A DNA stretch of 30,680 nucleotides, taken from the NCBI GenBank assembly GCA_902477765.1, contig CABSIM010000035.1:1-30680 (forward strand), written 5' to 3'. Below, piece by piece: positions 23,187 through 30,626 of the stretch. The notes beneath the pieces are model-generated. The model was not told the DNA's origin. It saw nothing but the letters and a program-made list of their open reading frames with translations, and ran no database searches. Made by a program: the position numbers and the translations under genes. This stretch comes from an uncultured Clostridiaceae bacterium. GTDB lineage: Bacteria; Bacillota; Clostridia; Lachnospirales; Lachnospiraceae. How positions within the stretch are numbered: position 1 is the stretch's first letter; each line of letters begins with the position of its first letter.

Positions 23187-24578
23187 ATGGACGTTATGAA
23201 GAAAGTACCTGTCAGGGAACAGGAGCCGAAAGTAAGAGCGACGAATTTTGAAGAAGTCTGCTATGGATATAATGAAGAAGAAGCAGTCATGGAAGCAGAG
23301 CGCTGCCTCAACTGCAAAAACGCAAGATGCGTGGCAGGATGTCCTGTTAACATCGACATTCCCACTTTCATTCAGCAGGTAAAGGAAAGAAAGTATACGG
23401 ACGCTGCGAATACCATCGCAAAATCCTCCGCCCTCCCGGCAGTCTGCGGCCGTGTATGCCCGCAGGAAAGCCAGTGTGAAGGAAAGTGTGTCCGCGGCAT
23501 CAAAGGCGAGGCTATTTCCATCGGAAAGCTGGAGCGCTTTGTGGCTGACTGGTCCAGAGAGCATGGATTCGTTCCGGCTGCTCCGGAAGTAAAGAACGGA
23601 AAGAAAGTGGCTGTCATCGGTTCCGGCCCTGCAGGCCTGACCTGTGCCGGCGATCTGGCAAAAATGGGATACGAAGTGACCATCTTCGAGGCCCTTCATG
23701 AGCCGGGCGGCGTTCTTACATACGGCATTCCGGAATTCCGTCTTCCCAAACAGGCAGTGGTTCAGCCGGAAATCGAAAATGTGAGAAAACTGGGTGTCAG
23801 AATCGAAACCAACGTAATCATCGGAAAATCCGTGACCATTGACGAACTGATGGATGAAGAAGGATATTCCGCAGTATTCATCGGCTCCGGCGCAGGACTT
23901 CCGAAATTCATGGGAATCCCCGGAGAGAATGCCAACGGCGTGTTCTCTGCCAATGAATATCTTACCAGAAGCAATCTGATGAAGGCATTCCGTGATGACT
24001 ATGATACCCCCATTGCCAAGAGCAGCAAGGTTGTTGTGGTAGGCGGCGGAAACGTGGCCATGGATGCTGCCAGAACAGCTCTTCGTCTTGGGGCTGAGGT
24101 ACATGTGGTATACAGAAGAAGTGAAGCTGAGCTTCCTGCAAGAGCAGAAGAAGTTCACCATGCAAAGGAAGAGGGCATCATCTTCAATCTGCTGACCAAC
24201 CCGGTGGAGATCCTCACCGATGAAAAGGGATGGGTCAAGGGAATGGTTGTAAGAAAGATGGAACTGGGCGAGCCGGATGCATCCGGAAGAAGACGTCCGG
24301 TGGAAGTGGAAGGCTCCGACTTCACCATCGATGTGGATACAGTCATCATGGCACTGGGAACTTCTCCCAACCCGCTGATTTCCGCCACCACCAAGGGGCT
24401 TGAGATCAACAGCCATAAGTGTATTGTTGCCGATGAGGCCAACGGAAAGACCACCAGAGAAGGCGTATTTGCCGGCGGTGATGCCGTAACAGGCGCTGCA
24501 ACGGTAATTCTGGCCATGGAAGCCGGAAAGGCCGGTGCCCGCGGCATCCATGAATATCTTTCCGCGAAAGAGAAATAA
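23187..24578 (+). CDS. nfnB: Nfn large subunit (NADPH-binding, glutamate synthase beta-like)
   Basis: 463 residues. The N-terminal region carries two 4Fe-4S clusters from Cys40, 43, 48, 52 and Cys87, 91, 97, 101. The FAD Rossmann motif is GSGPAG (145-150) and the NADPH Rossmann motif GGGNVAMDAA (286-295); MALGTSPNP near 390 and FAGGDAVTGAATVILAM near the end are typical of the GltD family. No separate GltB-type large synthase subunit is present, which with the adjacent nfnA favours Nfn over glutamate synthase. It starts 26 bases after nfnA with a GGAGGT site. NfnAB bifurcates electrons between NAD(H), NADP(H) and ferredoxin in the cytoplasm. Confidence 0.92.
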   Translation: MDVMKKVPVREQEPKVRATNFEEVCYGYNEEEAVMEAERCLNCKNARCVAGCPVNIDIPTFIQQVKERKYTDAANTIAKSSALPAVCGRVCPQESQCEGKCVRGIKGEAISIGKLERFVADWSREHGFVPAAPEVKNGKKVAVIGSGPAGLTCAGDLAKMGYEVTIFEALHEPGGVLTYGIPEFRLPKQAVVQPEIENVRKLGVRIETNVIIGKSVTIDELMDEEGYSAVFIGSGAGLPKFMGIPGENANGVFSANEYLTRSNLMKAFRDDYDTPIAKSSKVVVVGGGNVAMDAARTALRLGAEVHVVYRRSEAELPARAEEVHHAKEEGIIFNLLTNPVEILTDEKGWVKGMVVRKMELGEPDASGRRRPVEVEGSDFTIDVDTVIMALGTSPNPLISATTKGLEINSHKCIVADEANGKTTREGVFAGGDAVTGAATVILAMEAGKAGARGIHEYLSAKEK

Positions 24579-24643
24579 AAACGGATTTCCCCATGACGGG
24601 GCCGTATATCACGGGACGGAAAACCCGTGAAACAGAAACTTGT

Positions 24644-24685
24644 GTGAGGCTGTCTGCCGGATTGATCCGCCGGACAGCCCCTCAC
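24644..24685 (+). promoter_or_regulatory. structured leader upstream of the MATE pair
   Basis: A long GC-rich hairpin (gtga-ggctgtc / gacagcc-cc-tcac, inner cgga/tccg) lies 19 bases before the first MATE start. A second stem (tcacggg/cccgtga) precedes it near 24609-24630. No T run follows, so a simple terminator for nfnB is doubtful. It may be an attenuator or an RNA stability element; I do not recognise a known riboswitch class. Confidence 0.4.
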
Positions 24686-24704
24686 TTTATGGAGAAACAG
24701 TTAC

Positions 24705-26054
24705 ATGGAAAGAAATATTGATTTGCTGAAGGAACCGATCCTTCCGGCGCTTACCAAGCTGGCGCTCCCGATCATGGCCACTTCCCTGGTTCAGATGGCA
24801 TACAATCTGACCGACATGGCCTGGATCGGACAGGTGGGAGCCGAAGCGGTGGCTGCTGTGGGATCGGCGGCCATGTTTACATGGTTTTCCCAGGGAGTCA
24901 GCGCCCTGGCAAAAATGGGAGGCCAGGTAAAGGTGGCCCATGCCCTGGGAGAAGGAAAGCGGGAGGAAGCCGCCGAATACGCCCAGGGGGCCATTCAGAT
25001 CGGCATTCTTTTTGCAGTCCTGTACGGACTGATTTCTGTGGTTTTCCACAGGGAGCTGATCGGCTTTTTCAATATGCAGAATCCGGATATCATTTCTGAC
25101 GCTGAGATCTATCTTATCATCACCTGCGGTCTGATCCTTTTTTCCTTTCTCAATGCAATTTTCACGGGAATCCTGACGGCGTCGGGAGACAGCAGAACGC
25201 CGTTCCTTGCCAATGTCATCGGACTGGTGCTGAACATGGTGCTGGATCCTGTGCTGATTTTCGGCCCCGGACCGTTTCCAGCCATGGGAGTGGCCGGCGC
25301 GGCAATCGCCACAGTGGCTGCCCAGATGCTGGTGACACTGGTGTTTCTGGTATCCATCCGGAAAGACAGGATTCTGTTTGATAAAGTACATCTGTTCCGG
25401 CCCACCGGAAAAAAACGTCTGGCGGTCATTGTGCGCATCGGTCTTCCGGCAGCGGTGCAGACTATGATCTACAGCAGCATTTCCATGGTGATCACCAGAA
25501 TGGTAACGTCGTTCGGTGATACGGCCATTGCCGTACAGAGAGTGGGAGGTCAGATCGAATCCATTTCCTGGATGACGGCAGACGGATTTGCAGCTGCCAT
25601 CAATTCCTTTGTGGGACAGAATTTCGGCGCCGGACAGAATGACCGGGTAAAGAAAGGGTATTTTTCAGCGGTCAGGATCATGTTTCTCTGGGGAATATTC
25701 TGCAGTGCACTTCTGATTTTCGGTGCGGAACCGATTTTCAGGATTTTCATACATGAAGCGGATGTTGTGGCTGAGGGTGTGGACTATCTGAGAATCCTGG
25801 GGGTTTCCCAGATGTTCATGTGTGAGGAACTTCTGACGGTGGGCGCTTATTCGGGTCTGGGAAAAACCATGCAGGCGTCGGTCATCAGCATTCTTCTTAC
25901 TTCGGCGAGGATTCCTCTGGCGCTGGTGCTTCTCGGGACACCGCTGGGACTTAACGGAATCTGGTGGGCAATCACCATTTCCAGTATTGTAAAAGGAATC
26001 ATTTACATCATCAGCTTTTCGGCTACCATGAAGAAGATGCCGGCATCGGCCTGA
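24705..26054 (+). CDS. MATE-family multidrug/sodium antiporter (first copy)
   Basis: 449 residues with about twelve hydrophobic segments in two similar halves, the MATE arrangement. Recognisable blocks are LTKLALPIMATSLVQMAYNL (helix 1), WIGQVGAEAVAAVG, and IGLPAAVQTMIYSS opening the second half with NFGAGQNDRVKKG. These inner-membrane exporters use Na+ or H+ gradients to expel cationic compounds or metabolites. The start follows GGAG. A second MATE gene starts 43 bases after its stop, so the two are probably co-transcribed and could form a pair, though MATE proteins usually act alone. Confidence 0.93.
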   Translation: MERNIDLLKEPILPALTKLALPIMATSLVQMAYNLTDMAWIGQVGAEAVAAVGSAAMFTWFSQGVSALAKMGGQVKVAHALGEGKREEAAEYAQGAIQIGILFAVLYGLISVVFHRELIGFFNMQNPDIISDAEIYLIITCGLILFSFLNAIFTGILTASGDSRTPFLANVIGLVLNMVLDPVLIFGPGPFPAMGVAGAAIATVAAQMLVTLVFLVSIRKDRILFDKVHLFRPTGKKRLAVIVRIGLPAAVQTMIYSSISMVITRMVTSFGDTAIAVQRVGGQIESISWMTADGFAAAINSFVGQNFGAGQNDRVKKGYFSAVRIMFLWGIFCSALLIFGAEPIFRIFIHEADVVAEGVDYLRILGVSQMFMCEELLTVGAYSGLGKTMQASVISILLTSARIPLALVLLGTPLGLNGIWWAITISSIVKGIIYIISFSATMKKMPASA

Positions 26055-26097
26055 TGCGCCCGGGCGGCAGAGAAGAGAAAGACTGGAGGGGTACAAA

Positions 26098-27492
26098 ATG
26101 GCAAAGTCCGTGACGAGGGAAGAACGATACAGGGAGATGACAGAGACGCCGGTATCACGGCTGATTCCGAGACTGGCGATTCCCACCATCATCAGCATGC
26201 TGGTGACGTCCATTTATAATATGGCAGACACATTTTTCGTGAGCCAGCTCAGCACCAGCGCCTCTGCGGCCGTGGGGATTATTTTTTCTCTGATGGCCAT
26301 GATTCAGGCCGTGGGGTTCACGCTGGGAATGGGAGGCGGAAACTACATTTCCCGGTCTCTGGGGAAAAAAGATGATGAAACTGCCGAGAGAACGGCAGCC
26401 ACAGCTTTTTTTACGGCCATTGCGGCCGGCCTTCTGATTACGGTTCTGGGCCTGCTTTTTCTTGATCAGCTGGTGCGCCTTCTGGGGGCGACGGAAACCA
26501 TTGCCCCTTATGCGAAGGACTATGCCCAGTATATCCTGTTCGGCGCGCCGGTGATGACAGGATCCTTTGTCATGAACAACCTGCTGAGATCCCAGGGATT
26601 TGCCTTTTATGCCATGTTCGGCATTACCACCGGCGGAATCCTCAACATGATTCTGGATCCGATCTTTATTTTCGGATTTGACATGGGAATTTCGGGGGCT
26701 GCCATTGCCACCGTGCTGAGTCAGTGCATCAGCTTCTGCATTCTGTTCGGACAGTGCAATTTCCGGAAAGGATGTCTTCACCTGAAACCCTCCCGGTTTA
26801 CGTTTCGTCTGAGTCTGTATGGTGAGATCCTTCACGCGGGACTTCCGTCCCTCTGCCGCCAGGGGCTTGCCAGTGCGGCGGCGGTGGCTCTCAATGTGGC
26901 GGCCAATCCCTTCGGGGATGCGGCCATCGCGGCCATGTCCATTGTAACCAGATACATGATGTTCATCAATTCAGCCATGATCGGATTCGGCCAGGGCTTT
27001 CAGCCGGTATGCGGCTTCAATTTCGGAGCCGGACGGTTTGACCGGGTACTGGAGTCCTTCTGGTTCTGCGTCAAGGTGTCCCTGGTTCTTCTGACGGCGC
27101 TGGGAGTTGTCAGCTTTATCGGCGCCGGTCAGATTATGGCCCTGTTCCGGAAAGAGGACCTGGAGGTGATTCAGGTGGGCACCTGGGCCATGCGGTTCCA
27201 GTGCCTGGCCCTGCCGTTTATGGCCTGGATCACCATGTCCAACATGCTGATTCAGTCCATCGGGTATGGCTTCCGGGCATCCCTTGTGGCAGCAGGACGG
27301 CAGGGACTGTTCCTTCTTCCTGCGCTTATGGTCCTGCCGAAGGTCTGGGGGATTCTGGGACTTCAGCTGTCCCAGCCGGTGGCAGACGTATGTACCTGCA
27401 TTATGGCAGCGGTCATCGTGAGAAGTGTCCTCATGGAACTGAAGCAGAAAAATGAAGAGCAGAGAAAGGCGCAGAAAATCGCAAATCCGTAA
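26098..27492 (+). CDS. MATE-family multidrug/sodium antiporter (second copy)
   Basis: 464 residues, about twelve membrane segments. Blocks include IPTIISMLVTSIYNMADTFF (helix 1), QAVGFTLGMGGGNYISRSLG, the domain repeat IGFGQGFQPVCGFNFGAG and a charged C-terminus (KQKNEEQRKAQK). Although adjacent to another MATE gene, it is clearly divergent from it: the helix 1 and loop residues differ, and it has the VGFTLGMGGGNYISR signature of the NorM/MepA-like subgroup. It starts with a GGAGGGG site. No transcription terminator with a T run is visible in the 121 bases that follow. Confidence 0.93.
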   Translation: MAKSVTREERYREMTETPVSRLIPRLAIPTIISMLVTSIYNMADTFFVSQLSTSASAAVGIIFSLMAMIQAVGFTLGMGGGNYISRSLGKKDDETAERTAATAFFTAIAAGLLITVLGLLFLDQLVRLLGATETIAPYAKDYAQYILFGAPVMTGSFVMNNLLRSQGFAFYAMFGITTGGILNMILDPIFIFGFDMGISGAAIATVLSQCISFCILFGQCNFRKGCLHLKPSRFTFRLSLYGEILHAGLPSLCRQGLASAAAVALNVAANPFGDAAIAAMSIVTRYMMFINSAMIGFGQGFQPVCGFNFGAGRFDRVLESFWFCVKVSLVLLTALGVVSFIGAGQIMALFRKEDLEVIQVGTWAMRFQCLALPFMAWITMSNMLIQSIGYGFRASLVAAGRQGLFLLPALMVLPKVWGILGLQLSQPVADVCTCIMAAVIVRSVLMELKQKNEEQRKAQKIANP

Positions 27493-27613
27493 AAAATGTC
27501 ATAAAAAAGTCTGGACGAAACCGAGGTTTTGTGAGAGAATAAGTGAGAGTGTTGTGTGATTTTTTTAACGATACCCGTCCATCCATGATCGATAAATTGA
27601 AAGGAGTTTTATC

Positions 27614-28306
27614 ATGATTTATTCACATGAAGTAGAACAGATGTGTAAAGTGGCTCAGGGCGTGAACCATGGCGCCGCTCCGATTCCGGAGGAGGCAAAA
27701 TGGGTACAGTCCAAGGAGATCAAGGATATTTCCGGTCTGACTCACGGCATCGGCTGGTGTGCACCGCAGCAGGGCGCATGCAAGCTGACTCTGAACGTGA
27801 AGGAAGGAATCATTCAGGAAGCCCTGGTGGAGACCATCGGATGTTCCGGAATGACACATTCCGCAGCCATGGCAGCTGAGATTCTTCCGGGAAGAACTGT
27901 TCTGGAAGCCCTCAATACAGACCTTGTCTGCGATGCCATCAATACAGCCATGAGAGAACTGTTCCTCCAGATCGTATACGGCAGAACCCAGAGCGCATTT
28001 TCTGAAGAAGGACTGCCCATCGGCGCAGGCCTTGAGGACCTTGGAAAAGGCCTTCGTTCCCAGATCGGAACCATGTACGGAACCCTGAAGAAAGGTCCCC
28101 GTTATCTGGAAATGGCAGAGGGATATGTGACCGGCATTGCTCTGGACGCAGACGATCAGATCATCGGTTATCAGTTTGTAAACCTTGGCAAGATGACAGA
28201 CTTCATCAAAAAAGGCGACGATCCCAATACTGCATACGAGAAGGCAAAAGGCCAGTACGGCCGTGTTGCGGACGCTGTTAAGATCATCGATCCGCGTCAG
28301 GAATAA
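27614..28306 (+). CDS. NifU/IscU-like scaffold-type protein, partner of the GGGtGRT protein
   Basis: 230 residues. The middle resembles the IscU/NifU N-terminal fold: a strand ending GWCAPQQGACKL (Cys49, Cys56), then KEGIIQEALVETIGCSGMTH (Cys77), a position matching the IscU G-C-x-x-x-x-A-S segment. The helical stretch AAMAAEILPGRTVLEAL follows. The third ligand Cys of canonical IscU is not seen: after Cys106 there is no cysteine at all. A C-terminal ~80-residue extension (YLEMAEGYVTGIALD...) is not part of IscU. The start follows AAAGGAG. Codons are of the high-expression type (CGT and AGA for Arg, no CGG). It is followed after 147 bases by the GGGtGRT gene, a pairing seen in many gut clostridia. 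A true Fe-S scaffold role is unproven. Confidence 0.75.
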   Translation: MIYSHEVEQMCKVAQGVNHGAAPIPEEAKWVQSKEIKDISGLTHGIGWCAPQQGACKLTLNVKEGIIQEALVETIGCSGMTHSAAMAAEILPGRTVLEALNTDLVCDAINTAMRELFLQIVYGRTQSAFSEEGLPIGAGLEDLGKGLRSQIGTMYGTLKKGPRYLEMAEGYVTGIALDADDQIIGYQFVNLGKMTDFIKKGDDPNTAYEKAKGQYGRVADAVKIIDPRQE

Positions 28307-28330
28307 AAAGAAATTTTATCCCCGGCCCGG

Positions 28331-28404
28331 CAGTCAGCCCGGAGACGGGGCGGAGACTGAGCTTTCCGTATGAGATGCAGCCGGAAAAAAGGACGTGTTT
28401 CCGG
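28331..28404 (+). other. two hairpins in the intercistronic gap of the NifU-like/GGGtGRT pair
   Basis: Two stems lie between the genes. One is cagtc...cccg/cggg...gactg (28331-28359) and the other is ccggaaa/tttccgg (28381-28404). Neither has a T run. They may set the relative mRNA levels of the two cistrons by processing, or be partial attenuators; direct evidence is absent. Confidence 0.4.
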
Positions 28405-28453
28405 TGCGGTTTTGAGTGAAGTTACATGTATTTTGAAGGAGGAAAATAGAATC

Positions 28454-29473
28454 ATGGCATTATTTGAATCATATGAGAGAAGAATTGACAAGATCAATTC
28501 TGTTTTGAACAGCTATGGAATTGCTTCCATTGAAGAAGCAGAAAAGATCACAAAAGATGCCGGTCTCAATGTATATGACCAGGTAAAGAAGATCCAGCCC
28601 ATCTGCTTTGAGAACGCATGCTGGGCATATACCGTAGGCGCAGCCATCGCCATCAAGAAAGGCTGCCGCAAGGCCGCAGACGCAGCAGCAGCCATCGGAG
28701 AGGGCCTTCAGGCATTCTGTATTCCGGGCTCTGTTGCAGACCAGAGAAAAGTAGGTCTGGGACACGGAAACCTTGGAAAGATGCTTCTGGAAGAAGATAC
28801 CGAGTGTTTCTGCTTCCTGGCAGGACATGAGTCCTTCGCAGCCGCAGAAGGCGCCATCGGCATCGCCGAGAAGGCAAACAAGGTACGTAAAAAACCGCTT
28901 CGTGTCATCCTCAACGGCCTTGGAAAAGATGCTGCACAGATCATTTCCCGTATCAACGGCTTTACCTATGTGGAGACCAAGATGGATTATTACACCGGAG
29001 AAGTGAAGGAAGTATTCAGAAAATGCTATTCCGCAGATCCGGAAAGCCCCCGTGCAAAAGTTAACTGCTACGGCGCCAATGACGTAACAGAAGGCGTTGC
29101 CATCATGTGGAAAGAAGGCGTTGATGTTTCCATCACCGGAAACTCCACCAACCCCACCCGTTTCCAGCATCCGGTAGCCGGCACATATAAGAAAGAGTGT
29201 GTGGAAAAAGGCAAGAAATACTTCTCCGTTGCATCCGGCGGCGGCACCGGCCGTACCCTTCATCCGGACAACATGGCAGCCGGCCCGGCTTCCTACGGTA
29301 TGACAGATACCATGGGCCGCATGCACTCCGACGCACAGTTCGCCGGCTCCTCCTCCGTTCCCGCGCATGTGGAAATGATGGGGCTGATCGGTATGGGCAA
29401 CAACCCCATGGTAGGTGCTACGGTAGCTGTAGCTGTTTCGATTGAGGAAGCTGCGAAGGCTGGAAAGTTCTAA
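28454..29473 (+). CDS. GGGtGRT protein (conserved, function unknown)
   Basis: 339 residues. It carries the motif GGGTGRT at 262-268 that names this family in recent annotation, inside SVASGGGTGRTLHPDN. The protein is soluble, without signal peptide or membrane segment, and has about nine cysteines, including ECFCF and QPICFENAC. An Ala/Gly-rich region (AADAAAAIGEG, AAAEGAIGIAEKA) may pack as helices, and the C-terminus is hydrophobic (VGATVAVAVSIEEAAKAG). The ATG at 28454 follows AAGGAGG; the frame opens further upstream within the hairpin region. Arginine codons are 6 CGT, 4 AGA, 2 CGC and no CGG or AGG, unlike addAB, which suggests strong expression. Proximity to a NifU-like gene hints at a metal- or sulfur-linked role; this is inference. 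Confidence 0.85.
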   Translation: MALFESYERRIDKINSVLNSYGIASIEEAEKITKDAGLNVYDQVKKIQPICFENACWAYTVGAAIAIKKGCRKAADAAAAIGEGLQAFCIPGSVADQRKVGLGHGNLGKMLLEEDTECFCFLAGHESFAAAEGAIGIAEKANKVRKKPLRVILNGLGKDAAQIISRINGFTYVETKMDYYTGEVKEVFRKCYSADPESPRAKVNCYGANDVTEGVAIMWKEGVDVSITGNSTNPTRFQHPVAGTYKKECVEKGKKYFSVASGGGTGRTLHPDNMAAGPASYGMTDTMGRMHSDAQFAGSSSVPAHVEMMGLIGMGNNPMVGATVAVAVSIEEAAKAGKF

Positions 29474-29550
29474 GAAATGCCCGTTTTATAAGGGCTTAAG
29501 AAGTTCTGAGTTGTGCTGAAATGGTGTGAAAATCCGTGTGCAGCACACAA

Positions 29551-29613
29551 GCAGCGCACACATAGCACACATACGCAGCGCACACATAGCACACATACGC
29601 AGCGCACAAATAG
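29551..29613 (+). repeat. 24-bp tandem repeat, about 2.6 copies
   Basis: The unit gcagcgcacacatagcacacatac occurs at 29551-29574 and 29575-29598 with no mismatch, and a partial third copy (gcagcgcaca...) follows to 29613. A degenerate cagcacaca precedes it at 29541-29549. It has no spacers, so it is not a CRISPR. It lies in the 3' untranslated part of the GGGtGRT transcript, ahead of the terminator. Confidence 0.88.
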
Positions 29614-29634
29614 AATGGATTGTTGATTGAATGG

Positions 29635-29683
29635 ATAAGAGATGTTTCCCTGAGATTTTCTTGCGAAACATCTCTTATTTTGT
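29635..29683 (+). terminator. intrinsic terminator downstream of the GGGtGRT gene
   Basis: A 14-bp perfect stem (ataagagatgtttc / gaaacatctcttat) is followed by TTTTGTT. It lies about 160 bases after the stop codon, past the tandem repeats. Its right arm also contains the stop codon of the integrase remnant on the other strand. Confidence 0.85.
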
Positions 29684-29830
29684 TATCTTGCATATTTCAT
29701 TCTGGAGCTGTTCCAGTGTTCTGTGAGTGTAGGTCTTTTCTGCAATGTCTGTGATGGCATGGCCTGCGATGAGTTTTAAGATATATTCGTCCACATGACA
29801 CTCTTGTGTTTTCTGTCCTGAGCTGCCCTG
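29675..29830 (-). pseudogene. 3' remnant of a tyrosine recombinase (phage/transposon integrase)
   Basis: On the minus strand an open stretch of 51 codons ends at a TAA. It reads like an integrase C-terminus: VDEYILKLIAGHAITDIAEK then TYTHRTLEQLQNEICKI. The box II Gly-His (GHAI) and the nucleophilic Tyr in TYTHR are kept. The frame is blocked upstream by a stop, and no start, DNA-binding domain or catalytic Arg block remains, so this is debris of a lost mobile element. The GNAT promoter lies just beyond it. Confidence 0.75.
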
Positions 29831-29871
29831 TCAGAATCCACGGCCTTCCCCTGTGAGAGCAAAGACGGCTG

Positions 29872-29900
29872 TTGACAGATCCGGCATACGGGGGTATATA
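29872..29900 (+). promoter_or_regulatory. promoter of the GNAT gene
   Basis: An exact TTGACA (29872-29877) and TATATA (29895-29900) are 17 bp apart, 80 bases upstream of the acetyltransferase start. Confidence 0.8.
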
Positions 29901-29980
29901 TAAAACAGAGGGTCCCGGCGGAACTGCAGAACGGATGCAGACAGAGCATGGGGACCGGAAGAGAGGAAGGGAGAAGAACC

Positions 29981-30553
29981 ATGGTACTGGAAACGGAGAG
30001 ACTGATTCTGCGTCCCTGGGAGGAAACGGATGCAGACAGCTTATTTGAGTATGCGAAAGATCCTCTGGTCGGACCGGCTGCCGGATGGCCGCCCCATAGG
30101 AATGTGGAGGAGAGTCTTGATGTCATAAGAAACGTATTCAACGGACCGGAGTGCTATGCGATCTGTCTCAGACAGGGCCGGACTGCTGTGGGAGCCATAG
30201 AACTGAAACTGAACGGGAAAACAGACCTGACAGACCGGGAAGATGAATGTGAACTGGGATACTGGATCGGCCGTCCTTTCTGGGGATACGGATACGTGCC
30301 GGAAGCCGCGGAGGAACTGCTCCGCCGTGGATTTGAAGAGCTGGGCATGATGACTGTCTGGTGTGCGTATTATGACGGAAATACAAAGTCAAAGCGGGTA
30401 CAGGAAAAGTGCGGCTTTGTCTATCATCATTCAGATGCGGACCGAAAAGTGGAACTACTGGGAGAAGTCCGCACAGACCATGTTAATTTTCTGACAAAGG
30501 AAATGTGGGAGAAGAAACAGGAATGTCAGGGAGTGGAACGGAGAAAAAAGTAA
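29981..30553 (+). CDS. GNAT-family N-acetyltransferase (RimJ/RimL-like)
   Basis: 190 residues. It opens with ETERLILRPWEETDADSLFEY, typical of RimJ/RimL-type GNATs, and has the acetyl-CoA-binding segment GYWIGRPFWGYGYVPEA and the later CAYYDGNTKSKRVQEKCGF, where the Asn/Lys-Ser block packs on the cofactor. It should transfer acetyl from acetyl-CoA to an amine, either a protein N-terminus or a small molecule; the substrate is unknown. The ATG at 29981 is chosen for its GAGGAAGG site; the frame opens 11 codons earlier. It is a single-gene unit next to mobile-element debris and upstream of a tRNA. Confidence 0.9.
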   Translation: MVLETERLILRPWEETDADSLFEYAKDPLVGPAAGWPPHRNVEESLDVIRNVFNGPECYAICLRQGRTAVGAIELKLNGKTDLTDREDECELGYWIGRPFWGYGYVPEAAEELLRRGFEELGMMTVWCAYYDGNTKSKRVQEKCGFVYHHSDADRKVELLGEVRTDHVNFLTKEMWEKKQECQGVERRKK

Positions 30554-30569
30554 TTTTTTTACATTTTGC

Positions 30570-30598
30570 TTGCTTTTTGGAAAAATCTGTGGTATTAT
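30570..30598 (+). promoter_or_regulatory. promoter of the tRNA-Pro gene
   Basis: TTGCTT (30570-30575) and an extended -10 (TGG TATTAT, hexamer 30593-30598) are 17 bp apart, placing the start about 20 bases before the tRNA. Confidence 0.75.
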
Positions 30599-30626
30599 AA
30601 ATGAGTTCGCTACGGAGATTCCGTTG

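Noticed and set aside
23187..24578. Glutamate synthase small subunit (gltD)
   Set aside because: No gltB-type large subunit is near, and the partner gene is a FNR-like 2Fe-2S protein, which fits Nfn better.
24579..24704. Known riboswitch (guanidine, THF or similar) before the MATE genes
   Set aside because: Hairpins are present but I could not match the conserved core of any class I know; recorded only as a structured leader.
29551..29613. CRISPR array
   Set aside because: The 24-bp units are directly joined with no unique spacers, and no cas genes are present.
29486..29693. Minus-strand frames across the 24-bp repeats, giving repeated CALRMCAM-like peptides
   Set aside because: No ribosome site or promoter; the pattern comes only from the DNA repeat and the same is open in more than one frame.
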